From assembly GCA_019096065.1 (NCBI GenBank), contig JAGUCH010000006.1, forward strand, positions 3,368,001 through 3,432,000: a stretch of 64,000 nt of DNA, written 5' to 3'. This document shows positions 1 to 9,203 of this stretch, one piece after another. How positions within the stretch are numbered: position 1 is the first letter of the stretch; each line of letters starts with the position of its first letter. The position numbers and the translations under genes were made by a program. Origin of the DNA: Paracyclopina nana. Its lineage: Eukaryota; Arthropoda; Copepoda; Cyclopoida; Cyclopettidae. Below the pieces are notes generated by a model. That model had not been told where the DNA came from. It saw only the letters and a list, made by a program, of their open reading frames with translations, and ran no database searches.

Positions 1-523
1 TAAATTGAAGGCTGAAGAATGGGTTATCTGAAAGTGACAGCAGCAGGAGGAGGATCAAAAACTAGCAGCAATAGCAAACTGTTTTGATATTCTCTTAGCA
101 AAAGCCCACCAACTTTTTTGAAGATTTTCCCATGGATATATTTTCAAAGGAAGTAACTTTTCCCCTCTTTAGATCCCCAGAAAGCTAGCAGCAAAGATAC
201 ACAAAAACTGGGCCAATCAAACCATGTGTGTCAATTTCGTCTCAGACCTCTCCAGTAACTTGGAAAAGGGGAATATCTTGCCAAAGCTGCCAACACGAAA
301 AGTCTTTGGCAAATTAGAAAGCCCAGCTCGTTCACACAGCTAATAAGCATCTTACATGTAATAGTAGTTGAAAACTGTTATGGGCAAACTTTTGTTGGTG
401 AAAACTCCTTATAAGTAACAAATTGCATCGAGTTAGGAAAAGGATGGCAGGACATTTCCTTTGACAAGGGATTGTGGGTTGTAATGGGACGAAGGGTATA
501 AACTTGATCGCATTGCATGAGTA

Positions 524-892
524 CTATATAAAGTATATTGGGACGAACTCCAAGTAAACGTCATCTTGTCCATTGATGGCATCAATATCCGGACCAGAAT
601 CGAGAAACTGCTAGCTAGACGAGTTGTAGTCCTTCTTCTACCTCCATGCCAGTATACTGGCAAAAAACTCGGGAAAAAAGGTTTACTCAGCAAGCTTTTC
701 TCCTGGCTCCTCAACAACTGATGATGATTATTGCCCACTCAACATTAATACATGAAGAACAAAGGACATCAAATTGACGTGGCAGCCCACCAGAAAAATC
801 CTGATCAATTGTGCTATATTTTGAGTAGAAGCTGTGAAAGCTATGTAGTATGCAGCAGCAAGCTTTCTTTTGCCAAGAGAAATGTCACCTCT
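524..892 (-). CDS. possible 3'-terminal exon pair of an unrecognised gene
   Basis: Two open segments are bounded by splice-like sites. The first (892..791, 34 codons) follows an acceptor in ..tttacag and ends at a possible gtgggc donor. The second (610..524) follows ..ctagctag and encodes 28 residues ending in VYLEFVPIYFI and a TAG stop. Both are phase 0 and the intron between them would be 180 bp. The joined tail has a plausible amino acid composition (acidic DSGPDIDAINGQDD, then a hydrophobic end), but I recognise no family. Upstream exons were not identified, and both segments are short enough to be chance. This is the weakest gene call in the window. Confidence 0.25.
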
Positions 893-1846
893 CTGTAAAG
901 CCAGAAAAATGGATTTACATCAATCTAACAAATTGGTTTCTGCCAGATAGATAGTGTCCAAGTTTTTTTCCCGCGGATTTGTTGGCATCAATTCTGTACA
1001 CGTATTCCTTTTTGCTGCTCAGACTCATGCTTTCTTGTCATCTCGGTGTGATGGGTCAAGCAAGATAGCAATGGTCATTTACAATATCTCAGGAACACAA
1101 TCTATTCATATGGTAAATGAAACTAATAGTCATGGACAGCGTAAATACGAGATATAGCATTGGAATGCTCCGCAGCCATTAAAATTAACGATTATCGCCA
1201 CTAAATGCGCGCAAGGTCCTTTGAAATCAAACACTAGCAAAGTAGCACATAATTTGCGACCAAAAAATATATACATTTGTGAGTAGAACAACTCCATATT
1301 CTGCTGTCTGAATCCCCAGACTCAAATTAAGGCTGAAATGTTTCTCTTGCTCATGTTAGCAGTAACAATCAACATTTGGCATGTTTTCATTGCCAAGAAA
1401 CATATCAGACTTGAAGAGAAGCTAGGGCTCCAACTGCTAACTCGGATTAGAGAGCTGCAGCGAGGGAACGAAGGGGGAGAATATTATTCCAGATCGCAAC
1501 AAAACATCAAATTCTTACACATTCGTAGAGCCTACAGTTCACTCCTTCAATATGACAATATGAAGCATTCACTTACATTTCTCTTCATCTAACAAACATT
1601 ATAAATTACCACCATTGTCTAAGCATCACGAAAGTCGACGTTTTTCGATCTAAAATAGCTTTTTTTGGAAAAAGTTTTTTTGAACCCTCGAAGGTCCGAT
1701 TATCAATTGAAATTGAGCAATGGATTAGTTTCTTCTGGAAATTTTATAGTTGCAAAGCCACAGCAGTCATTATGGATTTTTATGCTCTTAGTAGATTGAC
1801 TCGTGTGTAGTTGTGTCAGAAAGGATATCATTAGTTATCTATTTGT
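893..1846. other. intergenic or intronic stretch, nothing supported
   Basis: Only short open frames occur, including an 84-codon plus-strand frame at 1338-1592 with a hydrophobic start. None has a recognisable domain or supporting splice sites. Confidence 0.4.
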
Positions 1847-2299
1847 TCACTTCAGAATTGATGAAATCATAGAAGATATAGCAGATAGGCAGCACATGGC
1901 AGTAATATAAATCAGAAAATATAAGATGCTTTTACATTTTGAGCTTGCTGTTCTGCTAACATGATTGACAGGTTGATCCTCATGGAGGTAAACACTAAAA
2001 TGGTCTCCCTGAAAGTTATTAAAGAGTCTTTGTTAGTGTATTGCATAATGCTTTGAGTAATTTACTTTAATAAAGTTGATGGAAGCCCTGCAAAGTGGAC
2101 AAACGAGTATTTTAATTGTGGCAACCAATTTTTGAAGGCAATGCCAGCAAAACTCGTGTTTACAAGGTGCCAACTGACAGAAATGGGATTTTTCCAAAAG
2201 CTCCAGGCAAATCACACACTCTTGTAATTGAGCAGAAAAGGTTTCTTCAATATCCTCTAGGCTAATGATGAATACATCTGAAGATTGTTTGGGCTCCAT
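1847..2299 (-). CDS. small RING-finger protein with C-terminal membrane segment (RING-1)
   Basis: Two exons are inferred: 2299..2066 (78 codons from ATG, phase 0, donor gtaaat) and 2008..1847 (acceptor tttcag, 53 residues, TGA stop). The product is about 131 aa. Residues 28-70 hold a C3HC4 RING finger: CVIC, then C-K-H-EFC-WHC, then CPLC. RING domains of this kind usually bind zinc and act as E3 ubiquitin ligases. The second exon gives a hydrophobic stretch starting SILYFLIYITAMCC, so a tail-anchored or ER-type membrane RING protein is inferred. If the intron is not removed, the frame stops after 88 aa and the membrane tail is lost. A paralogue lies at 3897-4427 on the same strand, and both share an acidic N-terminal pattern (S-DVFI--LED). 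E3 activity is inferred from the RING alone. Confidence 0.7.
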
Positions 2300-2706
2300 T
2301 TTCCTGAACTTCTGAGAGCAACTAAGAAATAATTCAACTGCTTTGTTTGTTTGGGTGCCATATGTGTCTCCATGACACTTTAGCTCGACCTACATGCAAG
2401 TTTGCAAATCGTTCAAGCTACTAAAAGTTGCAGCCATGGAATGTACTCCTTTTTATTTTAAAAAGTATAAAAGTTTCGGTTGATGAAAGAAAGAAAGTTT
2501 ATATACTGTAATACGATTTCCTCGTGTTATAATTCAGTTTACCGATCCGACTCAGCTCTTTTATATCACAGTTCTTTCTAAGCAATTTGGGGGATATTAA
2601 ATACTTAACAGCCCTTGAATCAAATTTGAGGGATTTTAAGTAATTTAATGCCCCTCATATTCCATGGAACTAATCCAAATTCCAAAGAAGTTGGAAAAAA
2701 GAGAGG

Positions 2707-2777
2707 ATCATCCAAGCTTCGAACCTCAGACAGTTGGATTAGCATCCCAATGCTCTAACCACTGAGCTATGCACAGT
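2707..2777 (-). other. tRNA-like sequence (degenerate)
   Basis: Read on the minus strand, it has a near-perfect A box and D-arm (TAGCTCAGTGGTTAGAGC), an anticodon-like arm (TTGGG-ATGCTAA-TCCAA) and a B-box-like GGTTCGAAGC. The acceptor stem and T stem do not pair, so a functional tRNA is unlikely. A tRNA-derived repeat or SINE head is more probable. Confidence 0.45.
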
Positions 2778-3320
2778 GGATCAAAAAGCCGATTTTACGC
2801 GCACGAGAAATTACGTCAAATCGCAGATTTCCGATTTTAGCACCCATTTTCAGTTTCTAATTTGTATGACTTCTAGGCTATCTAAAGAGCACAAATTAAT
2901 GTTTATTGACAGATAAAGATTCAAATTTGGTGAAGGAAGCATAATTTTTGGGCAAAAGTTGATTTTGGCGAATTCAGTAGAACAGCAACTTTGCACAATT
3001 TGAGAAAAATTGAATTGCCCATAACTTTTGATTCCAAACGACTCCAATTGAGTGACCAAGTCAGGGAAGTCAAGCTAATAGCATAAATTGATAATCCACC
3101 AGAATTGGCTGCTCTTACTTGCTCTCCCGGGTGCCAGGATGCAATATTTTTAGCTTACAGCCAATAAGAAAAGGTGCTACGTTGATTTCGCGACTTTTTT
3201 CCGTGCGCGTGAAATCGGCAAATAAACCCACTGTGCTATGGAAACATCATGATAATTGCATGCTATGTATAGGACTTTAACCATAATTTTAGCCAGATAA
3301 AGAAAAAAAGTTAGTTGAGG

Positions 3321-3391
3321 AATGACTGGGGTTTGAACCCTAGACTCCTGAATCAAGAGCCTAGCGCTTTAACCAATGTGCCATAGGAACA
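3321..3391 (-). other. tRNA-like sequence (degenerate)
   Basis: The minus strand shows a D-arm-like TGGCACATTGGTTAAAGCGC and a clear T-arm and B box (GGGTTCAAACCCC). The anticodon loop is irregular (9 nt, or a 7-nt loop with no T at position 33), so it is probably a pseudo-tRNA or tRNA-derived repeat. It lies in the same orientation as the one at 2707-2777. Confidence 0.4.
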
Positions 3392-3575
3392 CATCTGAAG
3401 AAATGGATTTTGAAAGTCTATTTAATTGCTCCCAACCCATTGGATATTAGCTAATGAGAGCCAGTGATATTCACATAGCAACTAAAAACCGAGCAGTATT
3501 TTCTAGGGCACGGGGCAGCCCGGTAACTTCATTAAAACACTCAAAAATCGTATTACAGAATATAAAATTGTATAT

Positions 3576-3760
3576 TCCGAGCTGGGGCACGTAAAATTGG
3601 GTCATTAAATAGCTGACCTCGGATTTAAAAATGGAAAAACACTCGTACAATTACAGCCCTCGCAGGCTCGGGCTAGTAAAGCTGTACTCGAGTTTTCCCA
3701 TTTTAAAATCCTCGCTCAGCTATTTAATGACCCTACTTTACGTGCCCCAGCTCGAAATAA
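3576..3760. repeat. foldback (inverted) repeat
   Basis: The left arm (..gagctggggcacgtaaa..gggtcattaaatagctga..) is repeated inverted at the right end with few mismatches, around a short GC-richer loop. This is a hairpin-forming MITE-like element next to RING-2. Confidence 0.75.
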
Positions 3761-3896
3761 ATAACTATTATTGAATCTTAATAATAATTTAACGAGGCAT
3801 AGAAATTCCTGAGCCACCAATACCCGTCAATAAGAAAACCATTCCTATGACAATTCCTGAAAAATTGGATACTTCATGAGCTTTTTCAGTCCATCA

Positions 3897-4427
3897 TTAG
3901 TATGAAATGCGCAGTTTACCGAATGGCTGTAAGAAGACGAAGAAAGTTTTAGAAAATGAGCAAAAGATGTCAAATAATTTGGGCTTACCAGGATGATTCC
4001 AAACAAACCCATGAGGAAATAGTGGATGCAGCCGTTTCTTTGATTCATTCTAGCTTGATTTTGGTTACCAATGATGATCGTTTTCACAGCTCTTTTCATT
4101 ATCTTGGAAGAAGTGGCAGGAGGGAAATGCTCTCCCTAAATCGTTAGTTACTTTGATTTACACGTGTCAAAAATGGGACCAGCTTACTTCAATAGTGTCA
4201 ATGAAGGCCCTGCAGAGAGGGCAAACAAAGTTTGTATCATGGCATGCCATTTTGTGCAGGCAAATCCAACAGAATTCATGTAAACAGGGTACCAGAATGC
4301 AAAAGTAAGACTTCTCCACTAAATTCATACATATGACACATTCGTCAAGCTCAGGTACAGTAGGGCTTTCTTTTCCTTCATCTTCCAAATCTACTATAAA
4401 TACATCTGTTGATGAGTAATTTGGCAT
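3897..4427 (-). CDS. small RING-finger protein with C-terminal hydrophobic segment (RING-2)
   Basis: Three exons are inferred: 4427..4188 (80 codons, donor gtaagc), 4102..3989 (38 codons, donor gtaagc) and 3926..3897 (9 codons and TAA). All junctions are phase 0 and the product is about 127 aa. A C3HC4 RING spans residues 30-72: CVIC, then C-L-H-EFC-WIC, then CPLC. A hydrophobic segment (IHYFLMGLFGIIL) lies near the C-terminus, so a membrane-anchored RING protein is inferred. It is a tandem paralogue of the gene at 1847-2299, with the same strand, size, N-terminal pattern and first-intron phase. The last small exon is the least certain part, because another acceptor ends in ttttcag at about 3857. 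E3 ligase activity is inferred from the RING only. Confidence 0.65.
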
Positions 4428-4535
4428 TTGGCCTTACATTATTCGCTTGGCTCACATGAGCCTCCAATTGTCAGCACCAACTAACATTAGCTACGTAGGC
4501 TGTGTTATTAGTGCACGTTACCAAGGACACTCATA

Positions 4536-4690
4536 TTGCACCGCAACTTTGTAGCTGTTAAGCCCTATTTTTAGAAAGCTGAGCCACACTAAGTAGTAAA
4601 ATGCAACCATTTTTTGCACCGCAACTTTGAAGCTGTTCAGCCCCATTTTTAGAAAGCTGAGCCACACTAAGTAGTAAAATGCAACCATTA
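4536..4690. repeat. tandem duplication of a 78-bp unit (two copies)
   Basis: The segment starting ttgcaccgcaacttt at 4536 repeats from 4614 with only a few substitutions, including a shared gagccacactaagtagtaaa core. It is probably a recent tandem duplication with no coding content. Confidence 0.85.
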
Positions 4691-4973
4691 TGGATATGCT
4701 TTCATAGAAAGCTAATCACAACCAAGAAAATGCCATCAAAGTAAAATCAATTTAGATTGTGCCAATTATATCGTTAATGATTAAACCAAGGAATGTTCTA
4801 ATTGTAAAGGCTAAGAAGAAAGCTTGCTTTTGCCTTTTAACCCTTTTGAGCTGTCTACTAATGAAGCAACTTCATTAGTTTCTTGAGGTTTTGTCAGAGG
4901 TCTTGTCTGTGGCTCGTGATGTGAGCTCCCTTGGGACTTCCTTTGTCACAATTGTCTTCTCAACAACAATTGA

Positions 4974-5204
4974 CTAGGTCTCCCTCTGTGCATTTTTTGC
5001 TCTAAACCAAATTGCTCTGCAGGAGGAAGATTGTCTTTCTCCCTTTTTTATTTCCGAATCAAGGAGATTTTCGTAGTAGTGTGTTATAAGGCGCGCGACT
5101 GCTTTACGGCTGTCGTCGTCGTGAAGAAAGTACAGTAACAGCATGTAGAACAGGCTTTGCATAAATTGACAATAATTCTTTAGTAGTAACAGCAGCACAG
5201 ACAT
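4974..5204 (-). CDS. possible small secreted or membrane protein, unrecognised
   Basis: A single uninterrupted 76-codon frame begins with a hydrophobic, leucine-rich N-terminus (MSVLLLLLKNYCQF..MLLLYFLH) followed by a charged C-terminal half. This could be a signal-anchor protein or a chance frame. No family is recognised. It lies upstream of, and on the same strand as, the two RING genes. Confidence 0.25.
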   Translation of the reverse strand: MSVLLLLLKNYCQFMQSLFYMLLLYFLHDDDSRKAVARLITHYYENLLDSEIKKGERQSSSCRAIWFRAKNAQRET

Positions 5205-6599
5205 TGTACATAAACTGTGAATTTATTTGATGATGCTTTCAAGTTTTGAGTCATATTAATACCAGTGCAAATACTGCAATTTCAGGGTGAAAGCATTGCG
5301 AAGCTTACATAGGGTTTAATCATAGCATTAGCAGTTTCTTCAGCTTGAGAGTGACCCAGCATTTAGAAAGCAGGTTAATATAATGGTGTACTCCATCACT
5401 AACTCCATTCTATTTTGCATACAAACAAATGAGAGAAAGGAGGGTTCAACGAGCTGTTAAATGTGAGATTAACACAGTGGTGTTAATCCTGGTTGTCTTC
5501 CCTTTCCTAAACACAGATGCCAAGTTTTGAAACTTTCTCCAGCTCAAAATGGCTCGACTTTGCATTTTATTACTTGTATGGATCAGAAGCTCAACGGTTT
5601 GGAAAACTAGATGGCTACTTTTACAGCAAAGTCAGTTCAAAGTTAACGGAAGCAATAAAGAAAGGCATAGTGGAAGAAAATCAACGTTTCTCTTTATTTT
5701 CATTTACACAAGCAGAGAGAAAAATGGTGCTCCCTAGCTTTTATGGGTGAGTAGTGCTCAACCATCATTTTTGCTGCTCCCCAATACCAATTCCATGACA
5801 AGGAGCCGTCAACTTGGTTTGATGCTGGAAAATGTGTTGGTTGGATAGTTTTGACCATTCTCATATTCACAAAAGCAAGGGTTGTGCTATGTAGTGCTGC
5901 AGCTTTCTAATCCCGAAAAAGCTACGCAAAGTGGAAAGTTCGTTTTATTCTTCCTTTTGGTTTTTTTACTACCGCTACGTGATCTTACGTGACGTGCATA
6001 AGTGATCTGGTTACACTTTTTTCGCCCTAGAGAGCATCACAACAGCAGCTTTTGGAAACTTAAACTTTCCTTTATGCAAGCTGAAAATTAAGTGCACCTC
6101 TGAGGTTTACGTAATGCAAAGTTTGAAAACGTGGGCTTTTTTCGTTTGCCTGACTTGTTTTATTTTGGTGTCTTTCGCTCAATTTTTAGGATGTAAGGGA
6201 AAATTCCCCTACTTGCGTATAAGATTTTTCCCCTTCCGCATCTTCTGATCGCAATTGTTGTTTTGTGGCACACAATAGCAGATAAATGGTTGCCAATCAA
6301 GATTGTTTTTTGCCCAACAAAAGGTACAACTACTGCTATAGTTTAGTGCTTTGTCCACACCTTTTCCTACTTATCGCCCCAAATGGCAAGCAATTCATTT
6401 CCAATGGATTTGGGTGCATTTTCACAAAGAAAGCTTGATGAAAATCACCTTTGCTTCAAGAAGTTAAAGGGCTTGCATTTGCCACGAGTTTCCCATTACA
6501 CACAAGTTGTTAAAATTGATTATAGACACTACTCAACTACACAATGATCAAATTACCAAGTTGCTTCAAATAAAGAGAGCGTTGAAATTTTAATAGCAA
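5205..6599. other. intergenic stretch
   Basis: No confident gene. A 77-codon plus-strand frame at 5517-5750 starts at an ATG directly after a possible acceptor (aaacacag) and has a protein-like composition, but nothing else supports it. Confidence 0.4.
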
Positions 6600-7341
6600 T
6601 TAGGATTTGTATTTCAAGCTTTGATAATAGGGAATCAGAATGCTCTGAGGTAACAATGACAATCGACTTTTTCTTCCAGGGGCTGGTTTCCCTCGGATGA
6701 TCGGTTGAGGTGCTGCAGGTGCTCTTGGACGCGCAATAGGTGGAGGCAGCAGCCTTCCCATGGTTGCAGCAGGTGGAGGAGGTGGCCTTGTCATCGTTGC
6801 AGCAGGTGGAGAAGGCTTTCTGCAAGCCAACTCCTCTACGTAATCCGAGCCGAAAATCTGCCTGAGCTTTTCTTTGGTTCTACTCTTCTTGATGTCGGTC
6901 GAAGTAGCTTTTTGATGCGTTTCCACAAGCTTTGTGGATGCCAAGCTCTTGACTTTAGCTGGGATTGGTGCTGCAACAATCGACGACCTCTTATGGATTT
7001 CCTCAGATTTGAGCAAGATTTCCTGAGGCTTTCCTCGGGACTTGATGTCTACCTCTGCGACTCGTTTCAAAGTCTTCTTGAGGTCCCTGAAAAGGAGGAG
7101 AAAATAGGTAAAAACTGATTCAAAAGCTAAAAATTTAAATTGTGTCTTACCTTGAGGTTTGCACCGAAGTGGCTGGCTTTTGAACCTTAGTGAGGTTTCG
7201 CCCGATCTCCACAGGTTTCGAAATGGGGTCTTTCAACCCGAATTTCAACTTTTCAGCCTTTGCGTTGGTTTGTCCACTGAGAAGACACTTGTTGGTCTTG
7301 TCGTCACTTCTGACATGGGAAATGCGAACTTTTTGCACCAT
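6600..7341 (-). CDS. Lys/Pro-rich disordered protein, unrecognised (two exons)
   Basis: Exon 1 is 7341..7151 (ATG, phase 2, donor AG|gtaaga) and exon 2 is 7086..6600 (acceptor tttcag, TAA stop). The product is about 225 aa. The N-terminal two thirds is basic and low in hydrophobics. A short region near residues 143-160 (KEKLRQIFGSDYVEELACR) looks helical. It is followed by a proline-rich part with two PPAATM repeats separated by RPPPP. No enzyme or zinc motif is seen, and a nuclear or scaffold role would be a guess. The start is supported by a TATA box and initiator at the expected spacing. An ATTAAA lies just 3' of the stop (minus strand, about 6588). It resembles its upstream neighbour at 9204-10627 in composition and in the phase-2 first intron, but not clearly in sequence. 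Confidence 0.7.
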
Positions 7342-7406
7342 GGTTATGGAGATGTAGGTGGGTCAACACTTATCAGATAAATGATGCTGATCGCGGTATG
7401 TCAAAG

Positions 7407-7415
7407 CTTTTTATA
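7407..7415 (-). promoter_or_regulatory. TATA box for the gene at 6600-7341
   Basis: The minus strand reads TATAAAAAG about 66-74 bp upstream of the ATG at 7341. A TCATT initiator-like sequence follows near 7383, about 30 bp downstream, which is standard TATA-to-start spacing. Confidence 0.5.
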
Positions 7416-7636
7416 GCTGCTGCTTAGGTATTTTCTGGGTAGAGCTGTTTGTTGACCGGCGCGCGCGCGTCTTTGACCGCCAGCTGCGAAAGCATCTTCT
7501 AAAACAACTTTACAGCAAGTTTAAAATCAAACTGAACAAAGCTTTAGGTAGAACTAAATTAAAAAGTATCATTTCACCTGGCCTAAATCTACTTTTTAAT
7601 GTATGCACCATGAACATTTATAAAAACTGATACTAA

Positions 7637-8045
7637 GGCATGGTTCACCTGCTCATAATATCAGATATTTTGACAAAATATCGGAGCGAAATTAGGCCTG
7701 GTTCACCTGCGATATTATGATCAAAATATCGAGCGATATTATGCTGATATTTGCAAATATCAGGTACTTCCAAAATAATTTTTTAGATTTTCTCTTCGGA
7801 TTCGGTCTTTTGGTACCAAAAGCCATCCTAGAACAGTATCTAATTTCTCAGTTTCTCAGTATTTCGCTCCGATATTTTGTCAAAATATCCGATATTATAA
7901 GCAGGTGAACCATGCCTTAGATACTGTTGTAGGATGGCTTTTGGTGCCAAAAGACCGAATTCGAAGAAAAAATCTAAAAAATGATGTTGGAAGTACCTGA
8001 TATTTGCAAATATCAGCATAATATCGCTCGATATTTTGATAAAAT
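7637..8045. mobile_element. nested MITE: a 222-bp element inserted into another copy of itself
   Basis: The inner copy runs 7695-7916, is 222 bp long and has TIRs ggcctggttcacctgc and gcaggtgaaccatgcc. It is flanked on both sides by TTA (7692-7694, 7917-7919). The outer copy begins at 7637 with ggcatggttcacctgc and resumes after the insertion with the matching internal sequence, losing its right terminus near 8045. The TTA duplication and GG.. termini fit the PIF/Harbinger pattern. There is no transposase, so it is non-autonomous. Confidence 0.8.
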
Positions 8046-8420
8046 TCAAGACATTCAAAGCTATGCTTCAATAATTTCATAAATGGTAATGTAGAAAGGG
8101 TCAATGACTTTCATAGAATGTGCTAGAAAACGTATTTTCCGGATTTGACCGTTAATATATCAGACGAGCGCGCTCGCTTTTTTTAACCCATTTGAAGCAT
8201 TTTCCGTATCAACGTTTTGGTTAAGAAAAAATAGAAACTAAAAAAGAAGGCCATATTGACATAAAGTGAACAGAATGTCTCGTACTTGATCGAAATTACG
8301 CCGGTTTTAAGTATTTCAAGCGGGCCAAAAGTTATGAATGGTTCCGTTTAAATGATTTGAATTGCGGCCTCAATTTTAATCGAAGTTAAAAATTACGTAA
8401 ATTACACCGTTCTTAAGTGT

Positions 8421-8642
8421 GGCATGGTTCACCTGCTTATAATATCTGATATTTTGTCAAAATATCGGAGCGAAATACTGAGAAACTGAGAATTTAGATA
8501 CTGTAGTAGGATGGCTTTTGGTACCAAAAGACCGAATCCGAAGAAAAAATCTGAAAAATGATTTTGGAAGTACCTCATATTTGCAAATATCAGCATAATA
8601 TCGCTCGATATTTTGATCATAATATTGCAGGTGAACCAGGCC
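8421..8642. mobile_element. 222-bp MITE, full-length copy
   Basis: Same family as 7695-7916 in the opposite orientation and of identical length, with TIRs ggcatggttcacctgc and gcaggtgaaccaggcc. The flanking trinucleotides (tgt and taa) do not match, so the target duplication has decayed or been lost. Confidence 0.8.
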
Positions 8643-9090
8643 TAAAAACCTCATAATCGCAGAAATTGTAACGATACTGCACATTTGTGAAATATGACAT
8701 CTTCCTTTCAAAAGCGACCCATTATGGTATTATGGCAGCTTGGTGTCAAAACGTACCGCAGTAGCTGACTAATATCTAAATTGGAATTAATTGGACCTCA
8801 AGAGGATTGATTTGATGCTAACGTTTAGCGATAAGACAAAGGTTGCTATCATCGTAATTGACAAACAAAGAAACGCCGCCATTTAATTAGCGCGTTATTG
8901 GTGTCAACTCAGCGAGGGGGCGGTACCAAAACACCAACGTTAATAAATCAACTTTGGCATCTTCCGCAATTGAAGAATTAGCACAACAAGATAGCACTCA
9001 AGATATGTTCTGAAGAACATCAAGAAATGACAGCCGCGTATGTTTCAGACGAAATAATAAGGCGAAGTATTTTTTAAGATGAGTTTTTAG

Positions 9091-9096
9091 TTTATT
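9091..9096 (-). terminator. polyadenylation signal for the gene at 9204-10627
   Basis: AATAAA on the minus strand, about 110 bp downstream of the stop codon. Confidence 0.5.
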
Positions 9097-9203
9097 GAGT
9101 CACGAATAATAACAATGCATTTCAAGTATCAAGACAATAATTCAGAATCGTTGGAGAACCCATGTTCTCGTCGTCAAAAGAACCCACGTTCTCGTCGTCC
9201 ATT

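Larger units (their letters stand above)
2498..3566. mobile_element. ~1.07-kb terminal-inverted-repeat element with tRNA-like sequences and a nested foldback
   Basis: A ~28-bp sequence around ctgtaatacgattt at 2498-2527 recurs inverted at 3539-3566 (aatcgtattacag), bounding about 1.07 kb. Inside, 2761-2815 and 3190-3245 form a second inverted pair sharing the cores gccgattt.acgcgcacg and cacagtgg. Two tRNA-like sequences lie on the minus strand (about 2707-2777 and 3321-3391). No transposase frame is visible, so it would be non-autonomous. It fills the gap between the two RING genes. Confidence 0.5.

Noticed and set aside
2707-3391. Functional tRNA genes
   Set aside because: Acceptor stems do not pair and the anticodon arm is irregular in at least one, so they were recorded as tRNA-like sequences instead.
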